This document shows positions 33,754-44,389 of a DNA stretch of 64,000 nucleotides, in pieces. The position numbers and the translations under genes were made by a program. Location: contig NW_022985080.1 in the NCBI RefSeq assembly GCF_010015585.1, forward strand, positions 467,788 through 531,787, written 5' to 3'. The DNA comes from Eremomyces bilateralis CBS 781.70. Taxonomy: Eukaryota > Ascomycota > Dothideomycetes > Eremomycetales > Eremomycetaceae. How positions within the stretch are numbered: position 1 is the stretch's first letter; the number at the start of each line of letters is the position of its first letter. The notes under the pieces are model-generated. The model was not told where the DNA came from. It worked only from the letters and a program-made list of their open reading frames with translations, and did no database searches.

Positions 33754-35567
33754 CTACTCATCCTTCTCCTCCGGAATGGCCTCCACCTCGTCCTGATCCT
33801 CCTCGAACGTATTCTCAGGCACTTGATACAACCTCAAGAGCTGCTTGTTGGGATCCTTGATTAGTACGTACTTCCCATCCTCGCCCTTCAGGACCATGTC
33901 GCAAATGGTGCGAACGATGCCCCATCCATTGTTCAGGTTCAGGTTCATCTGGGTGGCGAAGTCTTTTGGCTTATAGCCAAGAACACCGAGGAGGATATGG
34001 TCGTTGGTGTTCTTCGGGTTGGCGCGGGAGACGAATCTAGTCGGACGGTTAGCTTTACGTTGAGTAGGCTTGATCAGGTGTCTGCTTACCCTAGCTTCAT
34101 CTGGTCGGCGTTGGCAAGGATACTTTGAGTGGTCCATCTAGCCAATTTGCAGCTGTTGTTCTTCATCTCCGTCGCCACGACGGCACCACGCTGGCTCTGG
34201 AGCTTGGTTCGCCAATCCAGGGCACCACCGCTACCTTGAGCCTTGCTATCGAACTCGTTGAGGGCCTTCATGACCAGGTGTTGGTCTGCACCGACACTAT
34301 TCTTCATCACAGCATCCAGTTCAGTTCGGACGATCAAGTGAAGCGGCTCCTCATCGCGCTCCAAAGACAGATCAAACCGTCTGTATCGGTAGGCTTTTGA
34401 TGCGGGCGGGTCGGTCTCGACGGACGGGTTGTAAAACGGATGCTCGTTCTGCATTTCCTTCTTTTGGCTCTCCACCTCATTGACGACTTGGAGTGGGAAA
34501 AGTTGATTGATGTGGGTGGCTTCCATCATGAGGGCACCGGGGTTGTTGATCGAGTCCTTGCTGCCTTCTGAGATCTCCAATGGAGCATCGGTGGCATTTT
34601 CGTTGACCGTGACCATATCCAGATTCGATCCTTCTCGCTTGTCGATAAAGACCTTGTTGCCGTGCTTGGATAGAACCACATCCCATGAGTACACTGACCT
34701 CGGAGCGCACATGAGCATGGAAAGGATGTTGTCGGTGGCAAAGATCGTCGCCTCATCCTTCTCTGAGAGCTCCTGGATGATCGGGTCGCTGCTTGTCGTG
34801 ACATTGTACGCCGCTCTCTCGAGCAGCTGAAGCTTCTTCTCCGAGGTCTTCGCGCCCGGTTGCTTGTCGAAAACGCGGTCGTAGTAATATAAGAAACCGT
34901 AGCTCTCCAGGTCTTCGGCATCGCCCGCGTCCAAGTTCAACTTCGTCAATCGAGCGAACTCAATTTCCTCAAGCAACGTCCAGTCAGGCCGGACCGCGAC
35001 CGAGGGATCACGGTTCCGTTGCGGCTTATCATCGCGCCAGCCGAACCTTCGTCCACCGCGACCGCCACGACCACCACGGTTGTCATACCCGCCTCGCTGG
35101 TTTCGCCCGTTGTCGACTCGCTGGAAAGTCCCCCGCCCACCTCGCTGTCCCTGCCCTCGTTGGCCTCGGCCTCGGAAGATCGTACCACCACCACGTCCGA
35201 AAGTCCGAGTTTTGGGAGTGCGCGTGTTATCGACGACCGAGAAGGTAGCTTCCTCCTCCGCTACCTGGATGGCGAACGGATTGTTCGATTGATTCGCGCC
35301 ATAAACCTGCTGCTCTGCTTGGAGTTAGCGAGGGATTCGGATAACGATGGAGTATGTTGTACCTCTGAAATTTCGGCCACCGTATCCGCCTCGGTTTCGA
35401 TCTCGGTCTTTGCCATCAGTCCAATCGGCCATCCGCCCCAGCCTATCGGATTTTGAATATGGCGCATATGGAACGCCATCGAGGGTGGACTCGTTGGACA
35501 CTGGCGGTCCCCATCCATCTGTCGATGGTGGTAGGGCGCTGATTAGGTCATGGAGAGAAGGAGCCAT
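33754..35567 (-). CDS. Translation initiation factor eIF3 subunit D
   Basis: Three exons (35363-35567, 34090-35314, 33754-34036) give 570 aa, the usual fungal length. The N-terminus '[20 protein letters not shown]' is diagnostic. An Arg/Gly-rich RNA-binding segment follows ('[19 protein letters not shown]', '[19 protein letters not shown]'). The large core includes '[17 protein letters not shown]', '[20 protein letters not shown]', '[20 protein letters not shown]' and '[20 protein letters not shown]'. The C-terminus is acidic. eIF3d is part of the eIF3 complex at the ribosomal mRNA entry site and can bind the mRNA cap. The gene diverges from the HET-domain gene over 378 bp. Confidence 0.97.
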
Positions 35568-35945
35568 GACTGTTGTTTATCCAGATCAGTAAGATACCTG
35601 GACCGGAATAACTTGACGTGTGTGAGGGTGAAGTCGAGGGTGTTGGCGCATAAATCTTCAGATGCGGAACTTGTGGGTGGATGAATTTGGTGGAAGTGGC
35701 AGGGGTTGTGGCGAGAAATCTTGGCGGCATTCGATATTGGCGCCTTACTGCCTGAAATGGTGAGATTGCTGCCTAGGTACCTTGTTGCCTCATGCCACTG
35801 TATGTCTGGTGTCGCCACCCGATCATCGGACGTTGCAAGAAGTTCAATATCTGGTTTCGAAAAAGAGGTAGCTTTCAAGGTGTTTTTGGTAAGGGTAAAC
35901 TCTCGAAAATGCACCTGAGATACTTTTGAATCAGTTAAGATACCC
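35568..35945. promoter_or_regulatory. Divergent promoter region, eif3d / HET gene
   Basis: 378 bp between the divergent starts of a constitutive translation factor and a HET-domain gene. No distinct motif was recognised. Promoter function is inferred from position. Confidence 0.45.
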
Positions 35946-38219
35946 ATGGCGAACTGCCCGGCAGCATGTTCGCTCTCCCTCCCGCCTCCGCAGATTCACG
36001 AGTCCAGCACGAGGTCGACTCCAAGGACAACTTGGGACATCAGATCAACCCGTCCCGACCATGAGCCCCAAAGTCAAGTGAGGTTTAACGTTTCATTTGA
36101 GCGGGATCCGTCATCCTATTCCTTAAGGGAAATCGAGATTGACCATGCCGGGGAATCCAAACTGCCCTGCACTCGCTTTTGCGGTGTCTGTGACTTTTGC
36201 AGCTTGGTCAAAAGTTTTCTCAGGGGACGTTATGGATCTCAAATGCTGGATTGGCTCCAGTCCACACCAGTGAATTCAAGCCCGAGCCCGCTCAAGGTGC
36301 TCGTGGAGTTAGATGCTCTTGCTTTTATGAGGGAATGCGCCGGGTGGCTTATCGATGGGCGCTTGACCAAAACTGGGGACCCATACATTCTCTCCCTGCG
36401 TGGCAAGATGTCCCTTATTCAGGATGATGAGTTATTGCAGCAGAACACGGATGTAGTCGTGCCGCTAGAGCTTTTTGCTGAAGACGGCAGCGTTGCCGCG
36501 GAATACTATGGAATCCATCGGAGACCGCTGGACAAACATGCCCTAAATGATCGCAACATGGAGAAGCTAAGAGCATGGCTGGATGAATGTGATAAAGAGC
36601 ATGGCAAGTGCAATGAGCCGGAACTAAAGGAGGAGTGGGATGAAGAAATGTGGGAGGATATCCCAATGAGAAAATTCCTGCCAACTCGTCTTCTTGATGT
36701 CGGTGACGCTCACACTGGGCGTCAACCGAAGCTAGTAGTATCACGAGAGCATTTTAATGAAGGTCAGGATGTGAAATATTTCGCCCTGAGCTACTGTTGG
36801 GGCTACGAAGAAGAAGAACGGCCTTTCATGACTCTGCGGCAATCATTCTCTGAGCACCTAAAAAGCGTACCGTATCTGTCGCTTCCAGAAACCTTCCGCA
36901 ACGTCATCGATCTCGCAAGAGATTTGAATGTCCAGTATGTCTGGATCGACAGCTTATGCATCATTCAAAACCTCCGACGTGACTGGCGACGCGAATCGGC
37001 TCAGATGCGGAAGATTTTCAACAATGCCTACTTAACGATCGTTGCTGCGTCCGCATCCTCGAGCCATGGCGGCTTCTTGCATCGGGATAATGGACCGACA
37101 TGTACCATATCGATCGAACAGTCTGACGTTGATGCCCCGGATCCGGCACACTATTCCTACTCCCTCCGCCATCGACCCGGCGTCAAATGGTGGGGAAGCG
37201 ATAAGATGGCCGGCATCTCTGGCGGGCGCTGGATCAAGCGTGCATGGACGTTTCAAGAAGAGCGACTCGCCAAACGGGTACTGATATTTGGCGAGTCGAA
37301 ATTCTTCTTTGATTGCCGCGAATTCGAACGAGTGGAGGATACAGATTATCTACATCTGCGGCCGGACTGGTCTGAGACGCTCTATGGCGTACCAGAAAGT
37401 GAATTGATGCAGTCGATGATAAGCCAGGTGTCGGGCTTCAGTGCTGGGAGTGCAAGTAACCGACAGCGGCAGCAGCCGGGCATATTCGATCACTGGCAGA
37501 CGCTTTGCAACCATTACTCGCGGCGACAACTGACGTTCGAGGACGACAAGTTGCCCGCGCTGTCGGGAATGGCGAGTACTCTCGGCCTGAAGGTCAAGTC
37601 GGAGTACTTGGCAGGGCTCTGGAAAGATCATTTGTACCACGACCTGTTTTGGCAGACCAAAGGCACGGCCACCAAAGTCGGGCAATATCGAGCTCCCTCG
37701 TGGTCATGGGCGGCGCTGAAAGCCGAGGAGATCCAGTGGAAATACTGGTACAGGTGCCTCGACGACAATTGCAAGCGCTACAGCGATATTTTGGAAGTGG
37801 ATACGATGATCGATGGAATCGATCTTTACGGGGCGGTGGTTGATGGATTTCTGAAGATCGCTGGCCCAATAGTTCGGGTCATGTTGACTTGGGATCCGAT
37901 TGAGGGGATGGCCCGACACCCTTGGAAAGTCTCTGTCGACAGCAATGAGATAGCAAGAGCAGACTTGGATCTACAGAATGAAGGCCCGGGACAGGATGAT
38001 CGCGAGCGGACCGCTTGGGCCTTACTCGTGGCGAGATGCACAGGAAGCCAATCGCCCCCACGAGGATTAGTTTTAGAAGAAACGCACCGGCCCCACATAC
38101 AGGAACGAACCTTAGAACGCATCGGCATATTCAGGATCTATCCAGAGAGTTCCCCAACTTCCAAGACATTCCTTGAGAGATGGGAGCACATGCCACGAGA
38201 TAAATTAATCATCATATAG
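35946..38219 (+). CDS. HET-domain (heterokaryon incompatibility) protein
   Basis: A single uninterrupted frame of 757 aa. The HET domain runs from about residue 278 to 435 with all three hallmark blocks: 'KYFALSYCWGYEEEERP', 'VQYVWIDSLCIIQNLRRDW' followed by 'RKIFNNAYLTIVAASA', and 'RAWTFQEERLAKRVLIFGES'. A short Cys cluster ('CTRFCGVCDFC') lies near residues 75-85. The rest of the N-terminus and the about 320-residue C-terminus have no domain I recognise: no NACHT, WD40 or ankyrin repeats. HET domains are TIR-related and execute cell death in fungal self/non-self recognition; many are orphan genes whose partners are unknown. The frame is intact, without RIP-like stop codons, so it is probably functional. 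The role here is inferred. Confidence 0.93.
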   Translation: MANCPAACSLSLPPPQIHESSTRSTPRTTWDIRSTRPDHEPQSQVRFNVSFERDPSSYSLREIEIDHAGESKLPCTRFCGVCDFCSLVKSFLRGRYGSQMLDWLQSTPVNSSPSPLKVLVELDALAFMRECAGWLIDGRLTKTGDPYILSLRGKMSLIQDDELLQQNTDVVVPLELFAEDGSVAAEYYGIHRRPLDKHALNDRNMEKLRAWLDECDKEHGKCNEPELKEEWDEEMWEDIPMRKFLPTRLLDVGDAHTGRQPKLVVSREHFNEGQDVKYFALSYCWGYEEEERPFMTLRQSFSEHLKSVPYLSLPETFRNVIDLARDLNVQYVWIDSLCIIQNLRRDWRRESAQMRKIFNNAYLTIVAASASSSHGGFLHRDNGPTCTISIEQSDVDAPDPAHYSYSLRHRPGVKWWGSDKMAGISGGRWIKRAWTFQEERLAKRVLIFGESKFFFDCREFERVEDTDYLHLRPDWSETLYGVPESELMQSMISQVSGFSAGSASNRQRQQPGIFDHWQTLCNHYSRRQLTFEDDKLPALSGMASTLGLKVKSEYLAGLWKDHLYHDLFWQTKGTATKVGQYRAPSWSWAALKAEEIQWKYWYRCLDDNCKRYSDILEVDTMIDGIDLYGAVVDGFLKIAGPIVRVMLTWDPIEGMARHPWKVSVDSNEIARADLDLQNEGPGQDDRERTAWALLVARCTGSQSPPRGLVLEETHRPHIQERTLERIGIFRIYPESSPTSKTFLERWEHMPRDKLIII

Positions 38220-38548
38220 GGCAAGCCATTGTTATCAAGGGAAATGAAAGCAAAGTTATTTGGAAATCGCGTCCCATGGGTATCATACAAATTTTTCCTA
38301 GAACGCCACTTTTGGTTCAGTGATGGCCTCTGCTTTTGTGAAACTGTGAAGTGATGGGGAATTGATTTGGATGGGGCAGGAAACGAAGGGCCGATGTGAA
38401 CTGTCCTATCACCGCTTTGTTCTCCGAACCTCAAAGGTGTGTCACAAAGCATGCTGTGGCCCCATTCCTAATAATCCAAGAGAACCGATCCTGATGAACT
38501 CCCATTATGCAGACCGTGAGCAGCCGGTAAAACTCCATGCCTCGCCCA
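38220..38548. other. Convergent intergenic region
   Basis: 329 bp between the stops of the HET gene and rpb4. It presumably holds both 3' UTRs and terminators. No structured repeat was recognised. Confidence 0.5.
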
Positions 38549-39114
38549 TCAACCAGAGAAGTCTCGGTATTTGTGGATCTCCTTGATGATGCCCTCGAGT
38601 TCCTCGTCCGAAATCTTGCCCACGAGACTCGGTATTAATGTTTTCGCTTCGTCGACGCCTTCGCAGGTGAGGGTGAGAAGTTGTGATCGCTCGAACGAGT
38701 CCAGTTTTGCAGAGTAGTCTTCCAGCCATCCAGCTGCTTCGATCAATGCTTCTTTGTCCTTGAATCGGCTGAAGGTGTCCATGTACTCTTGCATTTTACT
38801 GAGGGTCCTGCAGGCAGGTGAATGCGCGTTAGCCTCCAAGCTCTCACTTAGGCAACGCAAATGATGAGGCGAAAACAAAGACACATCAAATAGAAAGGAA
38901 ATCAATCATATTCAAGAAATGAAAATGGGCTGCCCTACTCGGTCTCTCGGAATCCATTTGGATCGCGATTCTTACGGCGGGTGACAAGTGTGTCGATGAC
39001 CATTTTGGCCTCAGAAACCGAAAGGGTTGGAACGCCTTGGAACTCGCCAAGGATCAACTCCGCTCCAGCCTCTTCCTCACCAGGTGCAACGGTACGTTCA
39101 CGAGCTGCTGGCAT
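38549..39114 (-). CDS. rpb4: RNA polymerase II subunit Rpb4
   Basis: Two exons (38939-39114 and 38549-38807) with a 131-bp intron (GTAGGG...CTGCAG) give 144 aa, the normal size. The N-terminal part is 'AELILGEFQGVPTLSVSEAK' and the C-terminal helical bundle is 'YMDTFSRFKDKEALIEAAGW', 'SFERSQLLTLTCEGVDEAKT' and 'ISDEELEGIIKEIHKYRDF'. Rpb4 pairs with Rpb7 to form the stalk of Pol II and links transcription to mRNA export and decay. The start at 39114 (MPAARERT) fits family N-termini better than the ATG-like upstream codons. The intron is about twice the local average. A CACGTGAC box lies 137 bp upstream. Confidence 0.95.
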
Positions 39115-39250
39115 CTTGCAGATGTTATCGGTGGTTAATGTATGCGAGGGTGCGCTGAAACTTGAAAGGAACGGGAATGTCGAACGTTTTGAAGTCGAGC
39201 CTCTGAGTGACAAGGATCTCGATCAATGCAGGTGGAAATTGTGGAGAGTG

Positions 39251-39258
39251 CACGTGAC
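39251..39258. promoter_or_regulatory. CACGTGAC box upstream of rpb4
   Basis: This extended CACGTG core (context gtgCACGTGACta) lies 137 bp before the rpb4 start. It shares the CACGTGAC half with the perfect palindromes at 7049 and 29949. Confidence 0.45.
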
Positions 39259-39412
39259 TACTTGAAAATGATATTCGCCTTAGAGATAAGGCACCAATGC
39301 CACCCCTGAATTGAACTGACTGCACTGAAATTATCGGTATTCACCTTTGCGAGGGTTTGGAGTTTCCGTCTGTACTGGATTTTCTCAGGCCACCGCTTAT
39401 AATGACCCCATC

Positions 39413-40111
39413 CTAGGTTCCACTCTGTTCCTGTCCCCGGCTCACCACTGTCTGCGTCGGCCACCCGTCATTGTACAGTGTTCTGGCACGCAATCGTGCC
39501 GGCCGTGTTGACGAACGGGTTTCCTCTAGCATTGGGCAAGACTTGGAGCGGCCGGGCAATGTATAGCTCATCCCTGATTCCGAAGTGGTAGTTTTCCATG
39601 ACTCCGAAGCTGCAGCTCTCCCCCCCAGCCACGGCCGGACTGGCTGTGGTGTGTACAAGACGGGCTCTTGGGGGCGGATCCGGCGACGATGAGGAACCCA
39701 TGGCCAGCGGATTCCGAACCGGCTTCGACGGACTTGGGAAGGGTTGTACCGGCGACGGAGGGGGACCCAGGGCTGGTCGGGTCGGAACCGGTTCAAACGC
39801 CGCTGGGCGCGGTTGTACAAGGGATGGGGTCTGCTGCTGACCCCAGTGCCCCCTGCACCCTCTGGATCTACCGGCCCGTCGAAGGCTTCGAGCCATGCCA
39901 CGACTCGTGCGTTCGTTTCTGAGGCCAAGCGGACCTGCTGGCCAGGCAGGAAGGATGATGGGCTACCGTCGCTGTTTGTGCATTAGCAACTGTATGGAGA
40001 TCGGAAGGTGGCTAGGGACGAAATGACTTACTCTGCTTCCTCCTCTGGTTGACCGGTGATACAAGCACCACCGCTAGAAGCTTCTGCACTCTTGCTCGGC
40101 ATTGCTCCCAT
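39413..40111 (-). CDS. Hypothetical low-complexity Arg/Pro-rich protein
   Basis: Two exons are proposed (40032-40111 and 39413-39971, 60-bp intron GTAAGT...AACAG, phase 2), giving 212 aa. The start region 'MGAMPSKSAEASSGGACITG' and the following 'FLPGQQVRLASETNARVVAW', 'EAFDGPVDPEGAGGTG' look like real coding sequence. After about residue 75 the protein becomes Arg/Pro-rich. In this part the neighbouring minus frame (39468-39896), encoding a Pro-rich chain, is equally open, as are plus-strand frames. The true C-terminus may therefore use another frame through an unseen intron. No family is recognised. Confidence 0.45.
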
Positions 40112-42328
40112 CTTGCAGCTGTGGTGTTTCTTGAATAGGTTAGAATGTGCGGATTCGAAGAAAGGGTGGAAGGAAGAAGCATACTGGAATGGTTAAGGAG
40201 GATGGGATGGGGGACTGATCTCTTCAGCTTTCATACGCCGGAGGCTGCGGTCTTTGAGATAGCTACCAACAGTCCGGAATGCTGAAGATCGTCATAGATG
40301 AGTGGCATATCTTGAGTTAAACCTAAATGCACTGAGAAGAAGCTAAGGCCGCGATATAAGGCCGCGATCCAGATCAGGAGGAGACCAGCAGCTCAAGGAA
40401 CCCCCGCCACCCCCGTTTCGTTGCACTTTCCTTCACCCCGATGAACTCTCCACCTAGCTCCTCTATCACCTCGCTCTTCTCTTCCTCATCACAACTCTTT
40501 GTTGATCCATCACAAATCCTCATCCAAAATCTGTCATCTGCACATTTTCTTTGTACTGAGAGCGGCGGGGAACTCATTTGTTGGCTGGTAGCTCACCTGC
40601 TGGACCTCGATTGCCGTTGGCATCATACAGATAACTCCGCTGTCAATATCCAACAAAGTACCAGGTAAGCCTCCACTACCTCAGGCCGTCATGGGAGAGA
40701 TATCGCCACCCTTGGAACACCAATCCAGTTGGTTGTGCTGCTGAGAGTTGAAACTGACTGATTCCATCAACTAGTATATGACACAGACAGAGAGTGGTGG
40801 CGTATCTCGCTTCTTGTGCTTCGTAGGGGTTGATGTCATAGAAACCTTCAATGGAAGAGCTATGGGAATGTCGAAGTCCCGAGTGAGTGAAAACCTTCCT
40901 TGATGGTATTTGAGAGAGATTCAGTCACTGATGAAGTGAGAGCAGCAGCAGCAAATTTTTCCATCACCGTGCCACAGAGTTCGCTTGGCAACAGTGATAG
41001 TCAATCCGTACGACTCATCTGGTTGACACGTCAAAGCCTGGTGAGATGGGCTGTCGTTCCCAGTGCGCGACGTCGGTGGTCGTCTACAAGGCGGCGAGGA
41101 GACAACTTTCAGCCAACACAGTCAATGGATGGCGGAAGGAGCGTGCATCTGGAGTTGGGAAAATGAAGCGGACGACTTCGGTAAGGCAGACACCCCAAAG
41201 TCAAACAATGACATCGTCAACTAACAAGGACACGAATTCCGGACAGATGTCGCTCTTCTATATGAAAGATGCATCTTGTTGTCGGTCGCAGAGCCAAACA
41301 TATCGGAGCCGTTTGTTCATTTTTGAACAGTTTCTCAGTGGACTGCATATCGGCCACCAGAATCCGCGCTCCTGAACCAGTCGCACAGAAGATTCCTGGC
41401 AAACCACACTATGTGCTGATGAGGCTCTAGCCGCAGGCCTCCTCGACCAAGTCTATACCGCGTCCTCGACGACACCGGAACATAGAAATGATGCCATGGC
41501 ATCTCATCCTAATCGGGTTCAAAGAAAAGAGCAGAGATTCATCTTAAACACTGTAATCCGCAGACCTCGGTGGTGAAGATAGGCCTCGCGAACAACTGGT
41601 GTTGGCTTTTCACCCTTATCACTATTTAAACACCAAAGTTTGCTCAACGGCCACGGCATCTCAACTCCATGGTTACGGCTAGCCCTACCAGCCATTCCAG
41701 CACCGTGACATCAGCCATCAACAAAGCTAAGACGGTCTGCGGATAGGTCTTCACCATGTCTTTCACCGCAAATACCAAGGCCGGGCACTGGCGTGGCTCA
41801 GGTCGTAAATTCCATTCTTCATTTGTACGGCCCTTCATCAATCAGTGGATCATTGCCCTGAGACTTCCATGTCCACTGCCGCTAAGAAAGGATGAGAGAC
41901 ATGGCACTCTCCATTTGTTGATAGGTGGAGGGACATGCACGGACCCCGAACCGCACCATACAGACCTGTTTTGCATGCGCCTATAAAGTTGCGGCCTGGG
42001 TTGCAAAGTGCCGGAAAAGTCATGAGATGCTGGACACAGAAGCCGTTGTGTCGCCGCTCGCCCTTCCATCTGTTCAGTCATCAGGGAGAATACTGACAGA
42101 ATTTACTCCCCCGGGGGTAGGCGGAGAGGAGCCGCCCCCGCGACCCAGAAAGTTACAAAAGACCTATGCGGCCACGGGGGACCCCAATGGCTAATTGAGC
42201 CATCGTGAAGTGGAGGGTAGTCGCGCCGGCGAGGAGGTCGGGATCATTTGCGCAAGCCTGATATCCCTGAAGCCACTGGTGCAACGGATCTTCCCGTGCC
42301 CTTGGCACTCGGAAAGAAGTGGTTGATT

Positions 42329-42358
42329 TGGTTCCTAGGCCCACGGGAGTGTGCTGGG
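42329..42358 (+). pseudogene. Possible cytochrome P450 heme-loop relic
   Basis: The frame reads W-F-L-G-P-R-E-C-A-G followed by AEL. This differs at one position from the P450 heme-thiolate signature ([FW]-[SGNH]-x-[GD]-x-[RKHPT]-x-C-[LIVMFAP]-[GAD]). The flanks are not convincingly P450, and the frame is only 82 codons. Confidence 0.25.
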
Positions 42359-43546
42359 GCCGAACTGCAATCATTTCCCGAAGCCAGCAACAGCTGTGGC
42401 TCAAGCATTGGCGGGTTAGAGAGCCGCAGCGTCGAGGACGGGAATATAGGAGGCGACAAGGAAATCGTGCAGAAAGGTCCAGTCGCCTTGAACTAAAAGG
42501 TTCGGTGCGCTACGGCGCCAGCGGCCTCGCAAGAGCATGCTCCCTCCCCTCAACCAACTCCGCCTCCTTGTCACTACCAAGGAAAAGGCCATAGATACTG
42601 GGGACTCTTGCGTGGATAGACATGATAGCGGGAACCAGATGGCAGTTACCTCGTCCCATCCCACCCTTCCGCCATCCAGTTCGCGTCCCTGTCCTCGGAC
42701 GCTCCTCCTTCGGTGGCATCAGACCACGAGTTCACTCCACGCGATCCGATCAACCCGTATACACCATCAGCCTCTCAAGACAGCTTCGGCTGCTCCACAG
42801 GGGCGGGATCAAAGTCCTAGGTATCCGTCATCCTTTCTGGACCACCCTTAAAGCTGGGGGTTGGCTCCGAAGCAGAATGTGGCTTCCGGAGAAAATGTGG
42901 GCGGACAAGTCTCTCCCAAGGCCAATGTGTCGCCGTCTCGAATTCCGAGAATTGAACCTCCTGCACGGGGCAATCCTTCTACGCCGATAGTGCTTTGACC
43001 AATATTTGCTTTTCGGGGGTTCTTTTCTGAGGGTCTCCGACGAGTTCGGAGATGTGGGTCTGATATCATAGATGGAGCTTCACGGCGCCAACTGCTCTGA
43101 CTGTCGCAGACGTTTCGGCGTGGCTTCCACCAATATTTCCTTTTCGGGTTTTCGGTTTTCTTTCCTGTTATGGAGCTTTAGATCCTCATGCTGCGACGTT
43201 AACATGGGCGGAGAAGCACCGGAGGCCGGACCTCATTCGTGGACTCGTAATCGGAGACTTTGGACAAGCGCAGAGAGTGACTGAAACGACTGAAACGACT
43301 GTATCAGACACAATGGGCTCCTCGCCTTGGCGGCCCTGTGGGGTATCGTGAGCGGCGGAACCGTCTGAGTCCCGATCAGTGGTTCCCCCGGACGTTAGGG
43401 GGCCACTTTCATGTCGTTCAATGTGTACTAGCTCACCAGCATAGCACTCGGTACGATCTCACTCAATGCCGTAGCCACCTCGTTGCCGCGGTAGGTCAAT
43501 ACGGCCGCGAACAGTCCTCTGCGTCCGAGACGACTCCGATCCGGCC

Positions 43547-43577
43547 GCCGGCAACGGATTTTGCCGGCAACGGATTT
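43547..43577. repeat. Short tandem duplication, 16-bp unit
   Basis: gccggcaacggatttt (43547-43562) is followed at once by a second copy of 15 bases. It is read directly. Confidence 0.75.
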
Positions 43578-44356
43578 CATGGGATAGCACAACATGGACA
43601 ATTATTCCAGCACCTCGTCTTGCCGGGATGCAAGGTGAGGTGTGGGAGGGTCTAGGGACCAATGTTTGTTCCAAATTCTCTCCCCGACCCCCCACCACCA
43701 CGAAAATCGCCAACTCAATCGTCCAGCGAAGAATCTGCAACACCGAAAGGCGGAAATGGCAAGCGAATGCGAGGTTGTTCGGATGCGGCAACAGCCCCAC
43801 AATCTCATCGTAGCGGAATTCCTGATGGAAACTCTGCCGAACTACGCAAGCAATGTAGAGATCGAGAGTGCCCCAAAGAAGATCAAGTTCCGGGGTGCCT
43901 GGGGCCAGATTTGACGTTCCCTTTTGAGCCGCTGCTGCCCCATATGGTGGAGGAAGAGAAGTGGAACGAAATATATAGTGCCCAGAGGCATACCCGCCTG
44001 ATAAATACCCCATAAGCCCACTCTATGCCGTCCTGAATGACGCTGACTCCTTCAGCTGGGCTTCATCCGGGTGTGGACCGCCTGACCTCCAGGTCGTCGA
44101 GTTCTTGCGAGATCCGTTACAGTATAAGTACTCTCTAGAGGGGATCGATAACCATCGCGAGAGGGTTGTTGCGCGAGAGGCCGCCGCGAAGGCTATGATC
44201 TAGGGTGGGGGTAAGGATGGTAAGTGGCATTTGTGACACAACGGACTAGACCCAGACACTAATACTCCGTAGTAAAGTTCTGATCCACTACCGGGTGCCC
44301 ATCTCCGGCAAACTCCGAGAATGGACGGTCTCCCGCAGACCGACCCCGAGGAAGTT

Positions 44357-44389
44357 TGCTGGAGATGGGATATCAACATGCCTATTGGC
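44357..44389 (+). pseudogene. Possible MFS transporter relic
   Basis: The frame reads C-W-R-W-D-I-N-M-P-I-G, close to the 'WRWCFYINLPIGG' block found after helix 4 in DHA-type MFS drug efflux transporters. The flanking sequence does not continue as an MFS protein in one frame. Confidence 0.25.

Noticed and set aside
43459-44013. A 184-codon minus-strand frame as a gene
   Set aside because: No domain is recognised, and several open frames overlap it on the opposite strand. There is no codon-usage support by eye.
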